Assembly (NCBI GenBank): GCA_031418715.1 | Contig: JANOJL010000067.1 | Coordinates: forward strand, 134,648-198,647 | Origin: JANMDU01 sp031418715 | GTDB lineage: Bacteria > Pseudomonadota > Gammaproteobacteria > Burkholderiales > Burkholderiaceae_C | DNA: 64,000 bases | Direction of reading: 5' to 3' | Shown here: positions 32,495 through 40,613 of the stretch, one piece after another | Position numbering within the stretch: position 1 is the stretch's first letter | How the letters are laid out: each line of letters opens with the position of its first letter | Translations under genes and position numbers: made by a program | Notes under the pieces: model-generated | Told to the model about the DNA's origin: nothing | The model's input: only the letters and a program-made list of their open reading frames with translations | The model's database searches: none

Positions 32495-32517
32495 CACGTG
32501 ATCGAATTGATCACGTG
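32495..32517. promoter_or_regulatory. Perfect palindrome between divergent genes, probable LysR-type operator
   Basis: CACGTGATC, a 5-bp spacer and GATCACGTG form a perfect 9-bp inverted repeat. It is centred in the 139-bp gap between the cupin/ABM operon and the LysR gene, the usual place for a LysR-type site (inference). Confidence 0.65.
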
Positions 32518-32597
32518 GCTGGACTTTGCGCAGGATGTGATTGATAGAGAAATTGTCTTTTCGCATCTAATATATTCACGCATGCTATAAATACGGC

Positions 32598-33524
32598 ATG
32601 AACCTCAGTCAACTCAAGTTTGCCAGCGCGGTCGCTTCAACAGGATCGTTCACCACGGCCGCTGCGCAGTGTTGCGTCACGCAGCCCACGCTTTCCAACG
32701 GTATTGCTCAATTGGAAAGCGAGTTAGGGGAGCGATTGTTCGTCCGCACGACCCGCAAGGTGGCGCTAACGCCTTTTGGGATGCACCTTGTGCCCTACCT
32801 TGACCAAGTGCTGAGTGCGCAAACCAGTCTGGTGCAACAGGCGCAGGTCTTCCTCAAGCCAGATAAGCGATTGATCCGCATCGGCACCTCGCCTCTGATC
32901 AGCGCCAAATTGCTTCGACTGATGATTGAGCCGTTTCGGCTGCGTAGCCCTGACGTGGACGTGGTGCTGCGCGAGATGAACATGGCAGACCTGTACCGCA
33001 TGCTCGCAGCAGGCCTTTTAGACTTCGTGTTTGGCGTTGCCCATGTGCACAAAGGCGCATGGACCTCCACCCTTTTGTATGAAGAGCCTTTGGTGTTCAT
33101 CCCTCGAGGTGCCAACGATCGCAAAGGGCTACGAACCACCGCGGTGCAACTCAAAGACATCGCCGCTGAAACCTACGTCATGGTGCCTGATGCATGCGGC
33201 TTGGCACAGGCGACGCGCGCATTGTTTCGCAGCCAACGGCGCAAGCTCCATGAGTACTCGGGCGAGGCCATGAGTTACCAAGTGCTGGAGGAATGGGCGG
33301 CATTGGGTATCGGCGCCGCCATCTTGCCAAAGTCAAAAGTGACGTCGAGCAAAGCGCATGCATTGGCGATTACCGACAAAGCGGGTGACGACATCCGCAT
33401 CAGCTTCGAGGCGAGCTGGTCACGCACCGGCATCCAAGCAGACCATTTACAAGATTTTTCTAAACACCTTCGTCAGATTGTTCCGGAAATCGTGAGGGGC
33501 TTGGGGTCTGGCTTGAAGCACTGA
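32598..33524 (+). CDS. LysR-family transcriptional regulator
   Basis: The 308-residue protein has the standard LysR N-terminal winged helix: LSQLKFASAVASTGSFTTAAAQCCVTQPTLSNGIAQLESELGERLF. An effector-binding domain follows (IRIGTSPLISAKLLRLMIEPF...). It is divergent from the ABM/cupin operon and the likely operator lies between them, so it probably controls that operon. The inducer is unknown. Confidence 0.92.
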   Translation: MNLSQLKFASAVASTGSFTTAAAQCCVTQPTLSNGIAQLESELGERLFVRTTRKVALTPFGMHLVPYLDQVLSAQTSLVQQAQVFLKPDKRLIRIGTSPLISAKLLRLMIEPFRLRSPDVDVVLREMNMADLYRMLAAGLLDFVFGVAHVHKGAWTSTLLYEEPLVFIPRGANDRKGLRTTAVQLKDIAAETYVMVPDACGLAQATRALFRSQRRKLHEYSGEAMSYQVLEEWAALGIGAAILPKSKVTSSKAHALAITDKAGDDIRISFEASWSRTGIQADHLQDFSKHLRQIVPEIVRGLGSGLKH

Positions 33525-33593
33525 CATCTGCGCCTTAGATCGGCTCATGAAAACAAGCTTGCACTGTCATAATATCTAGTCCATGCATCGAGA

Positions 33594-33657
33594 TATGCTA
33601 CTTATTTAATAGCACTCTGCACAATAAATACAACGGCTATCTGCCTAAAATGCTCCA
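33594..33657 (-). repeat. Dispersed 42-bp repeat copy
   Basis: On the minus strand: TTTTAGGCAGATAGCCG, then TTGTATTTATTGTGCAGAG and TGCTATTAAATAAGTAGC. One of the closest matches to the consensus. Confidence 0.85.
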
Positions 33658-33685
33658 AAAATGCAACAAAGCGATCAAGCCTCGA

Positions 33686-33729
33686 CCTGTGGACAAGCTT
33701 GTGGATATGTGGTGAATTTCACTGTATAT
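33686..33729 (+). repeat. Second copy of the 44-bp DnaA-box-like repeat
   Basis: CCTGTGGACAAGCTTGTGGA begins the copy; it matches 31212-31255 at 37 of 44 positions. It lies upstream of the DUF302 lipoprotein gene. Confidence 0.65.
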
Positions 33730-33801
33730 CTCAGCGAATCTACGGCTTTTGTAAGGACAGCGGCCACCCGACGACTAATTGCCTCATCCTTGGAGAAAAA
33801 C

Positions 33802-34290
33802 ATGCTGACACATCTTTCCTTGCGCCGCTTCGCTGGCCTTTTAAGTATCGCTGTATTGAGCGGCTGCGCTGCCACCGCCATGGCACCCGCCCCTACCACC
33901 CCCGAAGGCCTGGTCACCTTGAGTAGCCCGCGCTCGGCCAAAGAGACGATGGACCGATTAGAGGCCAGCGTGAAGGAAAAAGGCTTTGCCGTCGTCGCGC
34001 GTGTAGACCATGCTGCTGGTGCCACCCGCGTCGGCAAAACCCTGCGCCCCACCGAGCTGCTCATTTTCGGCAACCCCGCAGGCGGCACGTTACTCATGGA
34101 ATGCAGCCAAACAGCCGGTATCGAACTACCGCTCAAAGCCTTGGTGTGGAGCGACGCTGCAGGCAAAGTCATGCTCAGCTACAACGATCCAAGCTACATC
34201 ACCAAACGCCACAACGCGCCCGCCTGCGCCGCTGCCGCCGGCATGAGCCAAACCTTGGGCGGCATCATGAACGCTGTGGTTGCGCCTTGA
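33802..34290 (+). CDS. DUF302-type lipoprotein
   Basis: ATG 33802 has the ribosome site TTGGAGA; a longer open frame upstream runs through repeat sequence. The 162-residue product has a lipobox LSGC (Cys21). A DUF302-like domain follows: SAKETMDRLEASVKEKGFAVVARVDHAAGAT...LRPTELLIFGNPAGGTLLMECSQTAGIELPLKALVW, then YNDPSYI. It should be anchored at a membrane facing the periplasm. The biochemical role of the family is unclear. The gene ends before the bidirectional terminator shared with the truncated aceA. Confidence 0.85.
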   Translation: MLTHLSLRRFAGLLSIAVLSGCAATAMAPAPTTPEGLVTLSSPRSAKETMDRLEASVKEKGFAVVARVDHAAGATRVGKTLRPTELLIFGNPAGGTLLMECSQTAGIELPLKALVWSDAAGKVMLSYNDPSYITKRHNAPACAAAAGMSQTLGGIMNAVVAP

Positions 34291-34299
34291 TATGAATCT

Positions 34300-34370
34300 G
34301 ATTTGCTATCTATTTAATAGCAAATAACGCAATAAATACGCCGGCTATCTACCTAAGAAGCTTCAAAACA
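34300..34370 (-). repeat. Dispersed 42-bp repeat copy
   Basis: On the minus strand it reads TAGATAGCCGGCGTATTTAT, then TGCGTTATTTGCTATTAAA. It directly precedes the terminator of the aceA relic. Confidence 0.8.
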
Positions 34371-34375
34371 ATAAA

Positions 34376-34403
34376 AAAGCCCGCAGATCACTCTGCGGGC
34401 TTT
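34376..34403. terminator. Bidirectional terminator of the aceA relic and DUF302 gene
   Basis: AAAGCCCGCAG / CTGCGGGCTTT with a 6-nt loop and A/T runs on both sides. It is nearly the same as the intact aceA terminator at 37999. Confidence 0.88.
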
Positions 34404-34452
34404 GACTTTGAGCGCAAACGAATCTGCGCTCAGCTCTGGTCAGGAGCGGATA

Positions 34453-34778
34453 TCAATGCGTGCCATCCATGAACTGCTCGTCTTCCGTGGAGCCTTTCAG
34501 GGCTGCAGTCGATGCATTGGCTTCAATGGTGGTGGTCACGGCATCGAAGTAACCGGTGCCCACTTCGCGCTGATGCTTCACAGCGGTGAAGCCGCGCTCG
34601 GCTGCTTTGAACTCTTTCTCTTGCAGCTCAACGAAGGCGGTCATGTTGTTGCGAGCATAGCCGTAGGCCAGATCAAACATGCCGTAGTTCAGTGAATGGA
34701 AGCCAGCCAAGGTGATGAACTGGTATTTGTAGCCCATCGCGCCGAGCTCGCGCTGGAATTTGGCGATTGTGGCGTCGA
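34453..34778 (-). pseudogene. aceA: C-terminal fragment of a second isocitrate lyase gene
   Basis: About 108 codons, from DATIAKFQRELGAMG to STEDEQFMDGTH and the stop, encode exactly the same residues as the C-terminus of intact aceA (38076 onward). At DNA level the two differ at about 16 of 325 positions, all synonymous in my hand comparison. The match breaks at about 34778, after which unrelated sequence and a dispersed repeat follow. The N-terminal three quarters, including the catalytic KKCGH, are absent, so it cannot be active. The frame stays open to 34941 by chance. Confidence 0.92.
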
Positions 34779-34834
34779 CGAGTTTTTTGATATGAATGGT
34801 GAGATTCGAATTTGATCGCGTTGGAGAGCTGGAC

Positions 34835-34905
34835 ACTACTGAATTTATAGCACTTCGCGCAGGCTCGTAGCCGGCGAAGTGCTCAAAACATCTTAAAAAG
34901 TGCAG
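34835..34905 (-). repeat. Dispersed 42-bp repeat copy
   Basis: CTACTGAATTTATAGCACTT followed by CGCGCAGG and CTCAAAACATCTTAAAAAG is a diverged minus-strand copy. It lies close to the breakpoint of the aceA relic. Confidence 0.55.
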
Positions 34906-34947
34906 GACGTCTACAAAGCCTCGGCAATTTGCGAAAAGCAACTTGCT

Positions 34948-35235
34948 TCAAGCAAACGCCATCTCTCGCACATTACCCAAATCAAGCGTTTGCCGCGCTT
35001 GCCATAAATCGTATTGATCCTGCATAGCAAGCCAGCTCTCAGGCGAGCGGCCTAAAGTTTTAGATAAACGCAGCGCCATCTCTGGGCTCACGCCGCTTTG
35101 CCCTAGCAACAAGCGATTTAGCGTGGACGCTGCAACGCCCAAGGCAAGCGCGAGCTCGCGCCCGCTGTAGCCGCTGGGTTCAAGATAAATCTCTTGGATA
35201 AATGCGCCGGGATGGGGTGGGTTATGCATCATCAT
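34948..35235 (-). CDS. higA: HigA-type antitoxin
   Basis: The 95-residue helix-turn-helix protein has the HigA/VapI signature: HPGAFIQEIYLEPSGYSGRELALALGVAASTLNRLLLGQSGVSPEMALRLSKTLGRSPESWLAMQ. It is placed directly after higB (stop and start regions touch at 35235), the toxin-first order typical of HigBA. It should bind HigB and repress the shared promoter. Confidence 0.93.
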   Translation of the reverse strand: MMMHNPPHPGAFIQEIYLEPSGYSGRELALALGVAASTLNRLLLGQSGVSPEMALRLSKTLGRSPESWLAMQDQYDLWQARQTLDLGNVREMAFA

Positions 35236-35513
35236 CAGTGGTAATCCTCATAATCAATCACGTAAACATTGCCGTCTTTAAATTCAAAAGTCACTCGCCA
35301 GTTGCCATTGACCCAAATCGACCAACGCTTCAGCCCTGCTCCTTTGAGCGGGTGCAAACGAAAGCCATGAATATCCATATCCTCAATGGTCTGAGCCGTA
35401 TGAAGCGCCGTTAGTTGCAACGTTAAACGCCTTGCGTGCGCTGCTTGAACACCTGCTGCGCTGCCTGTTTCAAACAATTTACGCAAACCTTTGTGTTTGA
35501 AAGATACGATCAT
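35235..35513 (-). CDS. higB: HigB-type mRNA-cleaving toxin
   Basis: ATG 35513 gives 92 residues, the normal size. The RelE-like fold is supported by IVSFKHKGLRKLFETGS near the start, HGFRLHPLKGAGLKRWSIWVNGNWRVTFEF and the ending VYVIDYEDYH. HigB cleaves mRNA on the ribosome when not bound by HigA. The pair lies between the aceA relic and a MocR regulator and looks like a later insertion in this area. Confidence 0.93.
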   Translation of the reverse strand: MIVSFKHKGLRKLFETGSAAGVQAAHARRLTLQLTALHTAQTIEDMDIHGFRLHPLKGAGLKRWSIWVNGNWRVTFEFKDGNVYVIDYEDYH

Positions 35514-35601
35514 GCCTTGATTGTACCGCAGTGCGCAACACGCGGCATATTGAGCATCCGTGTTTCGCACCTAGATCCAATGGTCAAGATATTGATTGCT
35601 T

Positions 35602-37098
35602 TCAAAGCAGACTAGTTTCAGCTACCGCTGCCGCCAGCATCGTAATCCCTGTTGCGATCTCCTCTTGGCTCAGGCTTGCATACCCTAAGACCAATCCTGC
35701 GCAGAGCTGGCTTCGGTGCGAAAGACCTGATGCGTACATGGGGCTAATGGGCTTGACACCCACGCCCAGCCGCATGGCATGCGCCACAAGAAGTGCTTCT
35801 TGGTCGACGCGCAGATTTTTGATCCACACAACGATATGCAGACCGGACGCTGCGCCCTCGACGTGTGCGATGTTGGTCAAGTGCTTCTCAATCGCCTGCA
35901 GCAAAGTGATCCGCCGCCGTTCGTTGTCACGCCGAGCGCGGCGAATGTGCCTTTCGTATGCCCCGCTTCGAATGAGCGATGCGAGCGCCATTTGCTCAAG
36001 GCGCGGCGTATGCCGATCAGTCAAGTTTTTTGCTTGCACAAAACTGCGGATCAATGATGGAGGCAAAACGAGATAGCCAATGCGCAACTGCGGTGAAAGC
36101 GCCTTTGAAAACGTGCCGATGTAGATGACGCTGTCGTATTGGTCTATAGATTGCAGTGCATCGACGGGGCGCAAGCCGTAGCGGAATTCTCCATCGTAAT
36201 CGTCTTCAATGATCCATGTACTGTGGCGCTGCGCCCAGCTGAGTAACTCACGCCGACGCGCAATAGGCATCACGCCACCGAGCGGAAACTGATGCGAAGG
36301 CGTGACGTAAGCAAGCGCACAGCGGCTTGTCCCGTGCCCGTTCGTCGGTAACGCTTGCGTCATCAGCCCTTGTTCGTCAACCGGCATCGCACACATCTGC
36401 GCGCCCGCAGCTTGAAACACATGATGTGCTTTCAGGTAACAAGGCTCTTCAATGGCAATGCTGTTGCCCGGATCGAGCAAGACGCGAGCGCAGAGATCAA
36501 TCGCTTGCTGAGAGCCATTAACAATGAGGATTTGATCGGCATCACAGCTCAAACCACGCGAGCGGCGCAGGTAGCCCTGAAGCTCAGTGCGCAATTCTGG
36601 CTCGCCTTGTGGGCTGGCGTAGTAGAGCTGAGGCTGACGGGCAAGCAAAGCGCGGTCATAAGCACGCCGCCACGCGAGCGTTGGAAAGCCATCCGGCGAG
36701 AGTGCGCCGTAGAGGAAATGAATCGTTGATTGCTTGCGGCTTTCATCCTGGGGCACTTGCAAATCAAATTGATTGGCGCGGCGGCTGTAGGCCGACAGCT
36801 TGGGCTCTTTGCCCACATGTGATTTCGCTGGCGAAGCGGCTTTGCTCCTTCGTGTGATACCCGCAGCCACTCTTGCTACAGCGCCTTGAGATGTTTCGAT
36901 ATAGCCCTCGGCTGCCAACTGCTCATACACAGCCATCACCGTGCCTCTGGCAATGCCATGCTCGCTGGCGAGCGCGCGAGTGGATGGCAGCTTTGAGCCC
37001 GCGCGCAGCAGGCCATCCATGATCTGAGATTTAAGCAGCGCGTAAATCCGCCCGCTGGTTGTGGCAGATTGCTCAATTGGCGCAGATTTAATGATCAA
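35602..37098 (-). CDS. MocR-type regulator (GntR DNA-binding plus aminotransferase-like domain)
   Basis: The 498-residue protein has an N-terminal GntR winged helix (SGRIYALLKSQIMDGLLRAGSKLPSTRALASEHGIARGTVMAVYEQLAAEGYI). The rest is a fold-type I aminotransferase domain, with the PLP lysine expected in IGTFSKALSPQLRIGY and the Asp in IIEDDYDGEFRY. MocR proteins sense PLP or amino compounds. It is divergent from paiB, a common pairing that suggests it controls paiB. Confidence 0.92.
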   Translation of the reverse strand: MIIKSAPIEQSATTSGRIYALLKSQIMDGLLRAGSKLPSTRALASEHGIARGTVMAVYEQLAAEGYIETSQGAVARVAAGITRRSKAASPAKSHVGKEPKLSAYSRRANQFDLQVPQDESRKQSTIHFLYGALSPDGFPTLAWRRAYDRALLARQPQLYYASPQGEPELRTELQGYLRRSRGLSCDADQILIVNGSQQAIDLCARVLLDPGNSIAIEEPCYLKAHHVFQAAGAQMCAMPVDEQGLMTQALPTNGHGTSRCALAYVTPSHQFPLGGVMPIARRRELLSWAQRHSTWIIEDDYDGEFRYGLRPVDALQSIDQYDSVIYIGTFSKALSPQLRIGYLVLPPSLIRSFVQAKNLTDRHTPRLEQMALASLIRSGAYERHIRRARRDNERRRITLLQAIEKHLTNIAHVEGAASGLHIVVWIKNLRVDQEALLVAHAMRLGVGVKPISPMYASGLSHRSQLCAGLVLGYASLSQEEIATGITMLAAAVAETSLL

Positions 37099-37191
37099 CT
37101 GGACTCCTCATATTCTCAATAACTGGTCATTTCATACAGGCCAGATGACTCAGAATATACAGGCTTCATCCATCATTTTCAGCTTCACGCC

Positions 37192-37866
37192 ATGCTCATC
37201 CCTCAAGAATTTTCTATTGCCGACACCGCTGGCCTGCATCGCATCATCGCCAGCCATCCACTGGGTGCTTTGATCACGCCCACGGCAATACCAACAACAG
37301 CCGGGCTCAATGTCAATCACATTCCTTTTGAGCTCAATCCAGAAGGCGGCGAGCTAGGCGTGCTCACCGGCCATGTGGCCCGAGCCAACCCTGTTTGGCA
37401 AGAGTGCGCGGGTGCTGCTCACGATGTCTTGGTCATCTTCCGAGGCAACGAGGGCTATATCTCGCCAAGCTGGTATCCGGGCAAGCAAGAGACACATCGC
37501 TTCGTACCCACATGGAATTACGAGGTGGTGCATGCGCGCGGCAAGCTCATCGTGCACGACGATGAAAAGTTTCTACGCGGCGTGCTCGCCCGCCTCACGC
37601 GCAGGCATGAGGCCGCAGAGCCCAAGCCTTGGAAAATGGGCGACGCACCAGCGGATTTTTTAACCGCCATGATCAAAGCGGTCGTTGGCATACAGATACG
37701 GATTACTTACCTCGAAGGCATGGCCAAGCTCAGCCAAAACCGCGCACAGCGTGATTTTGATGGCGCGGTTCACGCAATAGAGAGCAAAGGCAGTCAAGAG
37801 CTGGCTAGTGCCATGACAAATGCATTCAGGCGCGATGACGGCATTGATCTGATGCAAACCATGTGA
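37192..37866 (+). CDS. PaiB-type FMN-binding protein
   Basis: The 224-residue protein matches the PaiB/FMN-binding negative regulator family. Features are MLIPQEF at the start, HPLGALITPT, NHIPFEL, GHVARANPVW, PSWYPGKQETHRFVPTWNYEVVHARG and the C-terminal MAKLSQNRAQRDFDG. A role in redox or polyamine-related regulation is known only for a few members. It is divergent from the MocR gene with a 93-bp gap that contains AT-rich promoter-like sequence. Confidence 0.92.
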   Translation: MLIPQEFSIADTAGLHRIIASHPLGALITPTAIPTTAGLNVNHIPFELNPEGGELGVLTGHVARANPVWQECAGAAHDVLVIFRGNEGYISPSWYPGKQETHRFVPTWNYEVVHARGKLIVHDDEKFLRGVLARLTRRHEAAEPKPWKMGDAPADFLTAMIKAVVGIQIRITYLEGMAKLSQNRAQRDFDGAVHAIESKGSQELASAMTNAFRRDDGIDLMQTM

Positions 37867-37914
37867 AGGAAGTTCGCGCGCCCGAACTCGAGAGCAAGTG
37901 CAGACACAATTCGC

Positions 37915-37985
37915 AAGCTATATCGCGATGAACTTAATTGCGCACCGCACAATCAATATGCCGGTTAATCAGTAAAAACACTTTA
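37915..37985 (-). repeat. Dispersed repeat copy, diverged
   Basis: On the minus strand it reads TTAACCGGCATATTGATTG, then TGCGGTGCGCAATTAAG. It precedes the aceA terminator, as the copy at 34300 precedes the terminator of the relic. Confidence 0.6.
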
Positions 37986-37998
37986 AGAATTCAATAAA

Positions 37999-38028
37999 AA
38001 AAGCCCACAGATCACTCTGCGGGCTTTT
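37999..38028. terminator. Terminator of aceA
   Basis: AAAAGCCCACAG / CTGCGGGCTTTT with a 6-nt loop and flanking A/T runs. It serves aceA on the minus strand and probably paiB on the plus strand. Confidence 0.88.
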
Positions 38029-38075
38029 CTCGTCAGGCGCAGCGAGCTGCGCCATCATCTACTCAGATCAAGCAA

Positions 38076-39395
38076 TCAATGTGTGCCGTCCATGAACTGC
38101 TCATCTTCCGTCGAGCCTTTCAAAGCTGCGGTAGAAGCATTGGCTTCAATGGTGGTGGTCACGGCATCGAAATAACCCGTGCCCACTTCGCGCTGATGCT
38201 TCACAGCGGTGAAGCCGCGCTCGGCTGCTTTGAACTCTTTCTCTTGCAGCTCAACGAAGGCGGTCATGTTGTTGCGAGCATAGCCGTAGGCCAGATCAAA
38301 CATGCCGTAGTTCAGTGAGTGGAAGCCAGCCAAGGTGATGAACTGGTATTTGTAGCCCATCGCGCCGAGTTCGCGCTGGAATTTGGCGATGGTTGCATCG
38401 TCCAAGTTTTTCTTCCAATTGAACGATGGCGAGCAGTTGTACGAAAGCAGCTTGCCGGGGAACTTGGCGTGGATCGCGTCAGCAAATGCTTTGGCGAAAG
38501 CCAAATCAGGCGTGCCGGTTTCGCACCAGATCAGATCAGCATACTCAGCGTAAGCGAGGCCACGGCTGATGGCTTGATCCAAGCCGTTTTTCACGCGGTA
38601 GAAGCCTTCCACCGTGCGCTCGCCGGTGATAAATGGCTTGTCGTTATCGTCCACATCGCTGGTCACGAGGTTGGCGGCTTCGGCATCGGTACGAGCCAAG
38701 AGCACGGTGGGCGTGCCCATCACGTCGGCAGCCAAACGAGCGGCAACGAGCTTGCTCACGGCATCACGGGTGCTCACAAGCACTTTGCCGCCCATGTGGC
38801 CGCATTTCTTGGCAGCTGCCAACTGGTCTTCAAAGTGAACGCCTGCAGCGCCCGCTTCGATCATGGCCTTCATCAGCTCAAAAGCATTGAGCACGCCACC
38901 AAAGCCAGCTTCTGCATCGGCCACGATGGGCGCGAAGTAATCGATATAGCCTTCATCGCCAGGGCCCTTGCCTTCGCTCCACTGGATTTGGTCCGCGCGG
39001 GTGAATGTTGCGTTGATTTTCTTCACAACCTTTGGCACGGAATCCACGCTGTAGAGCGACTGGTCTGGATACATTTCGCCATTGCTGTTGGCATCGCCGG
39101 CGACTTGCCAGCCAGAGAGATAAATGGCTTTCAAGCCAGCTTTAACTTGCTGCATGGCTTGGTTGCCGGTCAATGCGCCGAGCGAATTGATGAATGGCTC
39201 GGTGTTGATCAAATTCCACAGCTTCTCAGAGCCGCGCTTGGCCAAGGTGTGCTCCACTTGCAGCGAACCGCGCAGGCGCACTACTTCGGCAGCCGTGTAG
39301 CCGCGCTTGATGCCCTTCCAGCGAGGGTTCGTCGCCCAGTCTTGCTCGAGCTGCGCAATTTGCTGCTCACGTGTCAGGTTCGTCCAGTTGCTCAT
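38076..39395 (-). CDS. aceA: Isocitrate lyase
   Basis: The enzyme splits isocitrate into glyoxylate and succinate, the first step of the glyoxylate shunt, needed for growth on acetate and fatty acids. From ATG 39395 it has 439 residues; GGAG is 8 bp upstream. The catalytic signature KKCGHMGGKVLVST is near residue 188. The N-terminus NLTREQQIAQLEQDWATNPRWKGI is typical. Malate synthase is not in this window. The C-terminal quarter is duplicated at 34453-34778. A strong inverted repeat upstream (39455-39494) is a likely operator. Confidence 0.97.
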   Translation of the reverse strand: MSNWTNLTREQQIAQLEQDWATNPRWKGIKRGYTAAEVVRLRGSLQVEHTLAKRGSEKLWNLINTEPFINSLGALTGNQAMQQVKAGLKAIYLSGWQVAGDANSNGEMYPDQSLYSVDSVPKVVKKINATFTRADQIQWSEGKGPGDEGYIDYFAPIVADAEAGFGGVLNAFELMKAMIEAGAAGVHFEDQLAAAKKCGHMGGKVLVSTRDAVSKLVAARLAADVMGTPTVLLARTDAEAANLVTSDVDDNDKPFITGERTVEGFYRVKNGLDQAISRGLAYAEYADLIWCETGTPDLAFAKAFADAIHAKFPGKLLSYNCSPSFNWKKNLDDATIAKFQRELGAMGYKYQFITLAGFHSLNYGMFDLAYGYARNNMTAFVELQEKEFKAAERGFTAVKHQREVGTGYFDAVTTTIEANASTAALKGSTEDEQFMDGTH

Positions 39396-39404
39396 GTTCA
39401 TCAC

Positions 39405-39697
39405 TCCGGTTAAGTTAAATCAAAGAATCGAAAAGCCGATGAGCAACTATAACTCTTATATAAGACTATTTTACAATCTTGTGTCTTATAGAAGAGTAAA
39501 TCTAAATTCAATGAAATCAATAGGTTGCAGAGATTTTTCTTAATGTGGATTTGCATTTTCCATATTGAGAAATAATGCGGCGGCGCAGCAAAGCGTTTAT
39601 TTTGTAATATGAAATTAAAATTGCACAGTGCGGTATGCCTATCGCATCGCCGCGCACAACCCTCAGACCTATCCCGCAGAAAATTGTAGGTTGAAAA
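39405..39697. other. aceA promoter region
   Basis: There is no gene in this stretch. It is AT-rich near aceA and holds the operator-like inverted repeat at 39455-39494. The part near 39590-39690 shows nothing recognisable. Confidence 0.6.
39455..39494. promoter_or_regulatory. Inverted repeat upstream of aceA, probable operator
   Basis: CTTATATAAGAC (39455-39466) and GTCTTATAGAAG (39483-39494) are inverted copies with one mismatch, 16 bp apart. The left half is itself within the perfect palindrome TCTTATATAAGA. It lies 60-100 bp upstream of the aceA start. I recall similar motifs at betaproteobacterial TCA-cycle promoters, but this is recollection, not a search. Confidence 0.65.
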
Positions 39698-40357
39698 TCA
39701 AGCCGTGAGCGCTGCGCTGCTGGCGAGTTTGCCGGTCAAATCAAGCGCCATGACCTGTTGAATTTTGACTTCCATTTCGGGAAATTTTTTGATCATCTGC
39801 TCCAACTTGTCAGCACCAAAGGCGAAAACGCGGCTCTCGCCGTGCGCGACAACAGTTGCCGTTGCTGGGCGTTTGGTCACAAAGCTGATTTCGCCAATGA
39901 GTGCGCCTGAGCGCAGCGTTGCCACGACCCGCTCGCCCACCAACACGCTGGCGGCGCCATCTATCAACACCATGAGCTCGGGAACAGGTTGACCAATTTG
40001 CGTCAACTCCATTCCTTTCGGAATTTCGACCCAGCGCCCAATATTGACGAGGCGCTGCAGCTCAACTTCGGTTAGGTGTGCGAAAACTCCCTGATGCAAC
40101 CGCCTCGCATCAGGGGAGAGCTGCACACCTGTTGACTCCAGATGCATGCGAAGCAATTGAAACAAGTTGATCGCCACAAACACCAAAGCCCAGCCAATGC
40201 CAACCCACAAAGGCTTCTCTGATCCTGCGTAAAGATATACCGCCTCTAAGGCCAAGGCAACCACGGCGAGGGCCCGAAGCCAAGCCATGTGCGTGACCAA
40301 GTAAGACGCGGCCAACAGCACATAACATAAATGACCTACCCAATCATGCCAATCCAT
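39698..40357 (-). CDS. Membrane protein with cyclic-nucleotide-binding domain, Popeye-like layout
   Basis: The 219-residue protein starts with three hydrophobic segments (about residues 8-24, 26-44 and 50-68) and continues with a cNMP-binding domain (about 85-205). That domain includes VEIPKGMELTQIGQPVPELMVLIDGAASVLVGERVVATLRSGALIGEISFVTKRPATATVVAHGESRVFAF. The phosphate-binding cassette reads GEISFVTKRPATAT, close to the CRP-type GE...RxAxx form. Three helices then a cyclic-nucleotide domain is the arrangement of Popeye-domain proteins. No catalytic domain is attached. Confidence 0.85.
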   Translation of the reverse strand: MDWHDWVGHLCYVLLAASYLVTHMAWLRALAVVALALEAVYLYAGSEKPLWVGIGWALVFVAINLFQLLRMHLESTGVQLSPDARRLHQGVFAHLTEVELQRLVNIGRWVEIPKGMELTQIGQPVPELMVLIDGAASVLVGERVVATLRSGALIGEISFVTKRPATATVVAHGESRVFAFGADKLEQMIKKFPEMEVKIQQVMALDLTGKLASSAALTA

Positions 40358-40571
40358 GTATCGCCTTCTCCTTACTGAGGGTTAATTCGCCAGCGCAAGC
40401 TTTTGGATTGCACTAATTTAGCCGCAGCCCCAGACCCAAGTCAACACTACCACATAGCCCTGGCACCCAAGGCCATCACACCGAGCAAAAAGAAAAAAGG
40501 CTTGAGAACCTCTTTTTCAAGAGATTTTCAAGCCATTTTGGCCGCTGGAGCTTACAAATTCTGTGTGGACT

Positions 40572-40613
40572 GCTATCGAATTAATAGCAAATTAGCTATA
40601 CGCAGGTAGCGCA
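40572..40613 (-). repeat. Dispersed repeat copy overlapping the 3' end of the nitronate monooxygenase gene
   Basis: TGCTATCGAATTAATAGCAA matches the conserved distal half of the repeat. The repeat region supplies the stop codon of the minus-strand gene (40592). Confidence 0.6.

Noticed and set aside
34779..34941. N-terminal extension of the aceA relic frame
   Set aside because: It lies in a dispersed repeat and unrelated sequence; only the part from 34453 to 34778 matches aceA.
38319..39413. Long open frame of 364 codons on the plus strand
   Set aside because: It lies wholly opposite isocitrate lyase, whose motifs and codon use are clear; the sequence has no recognisable domain.
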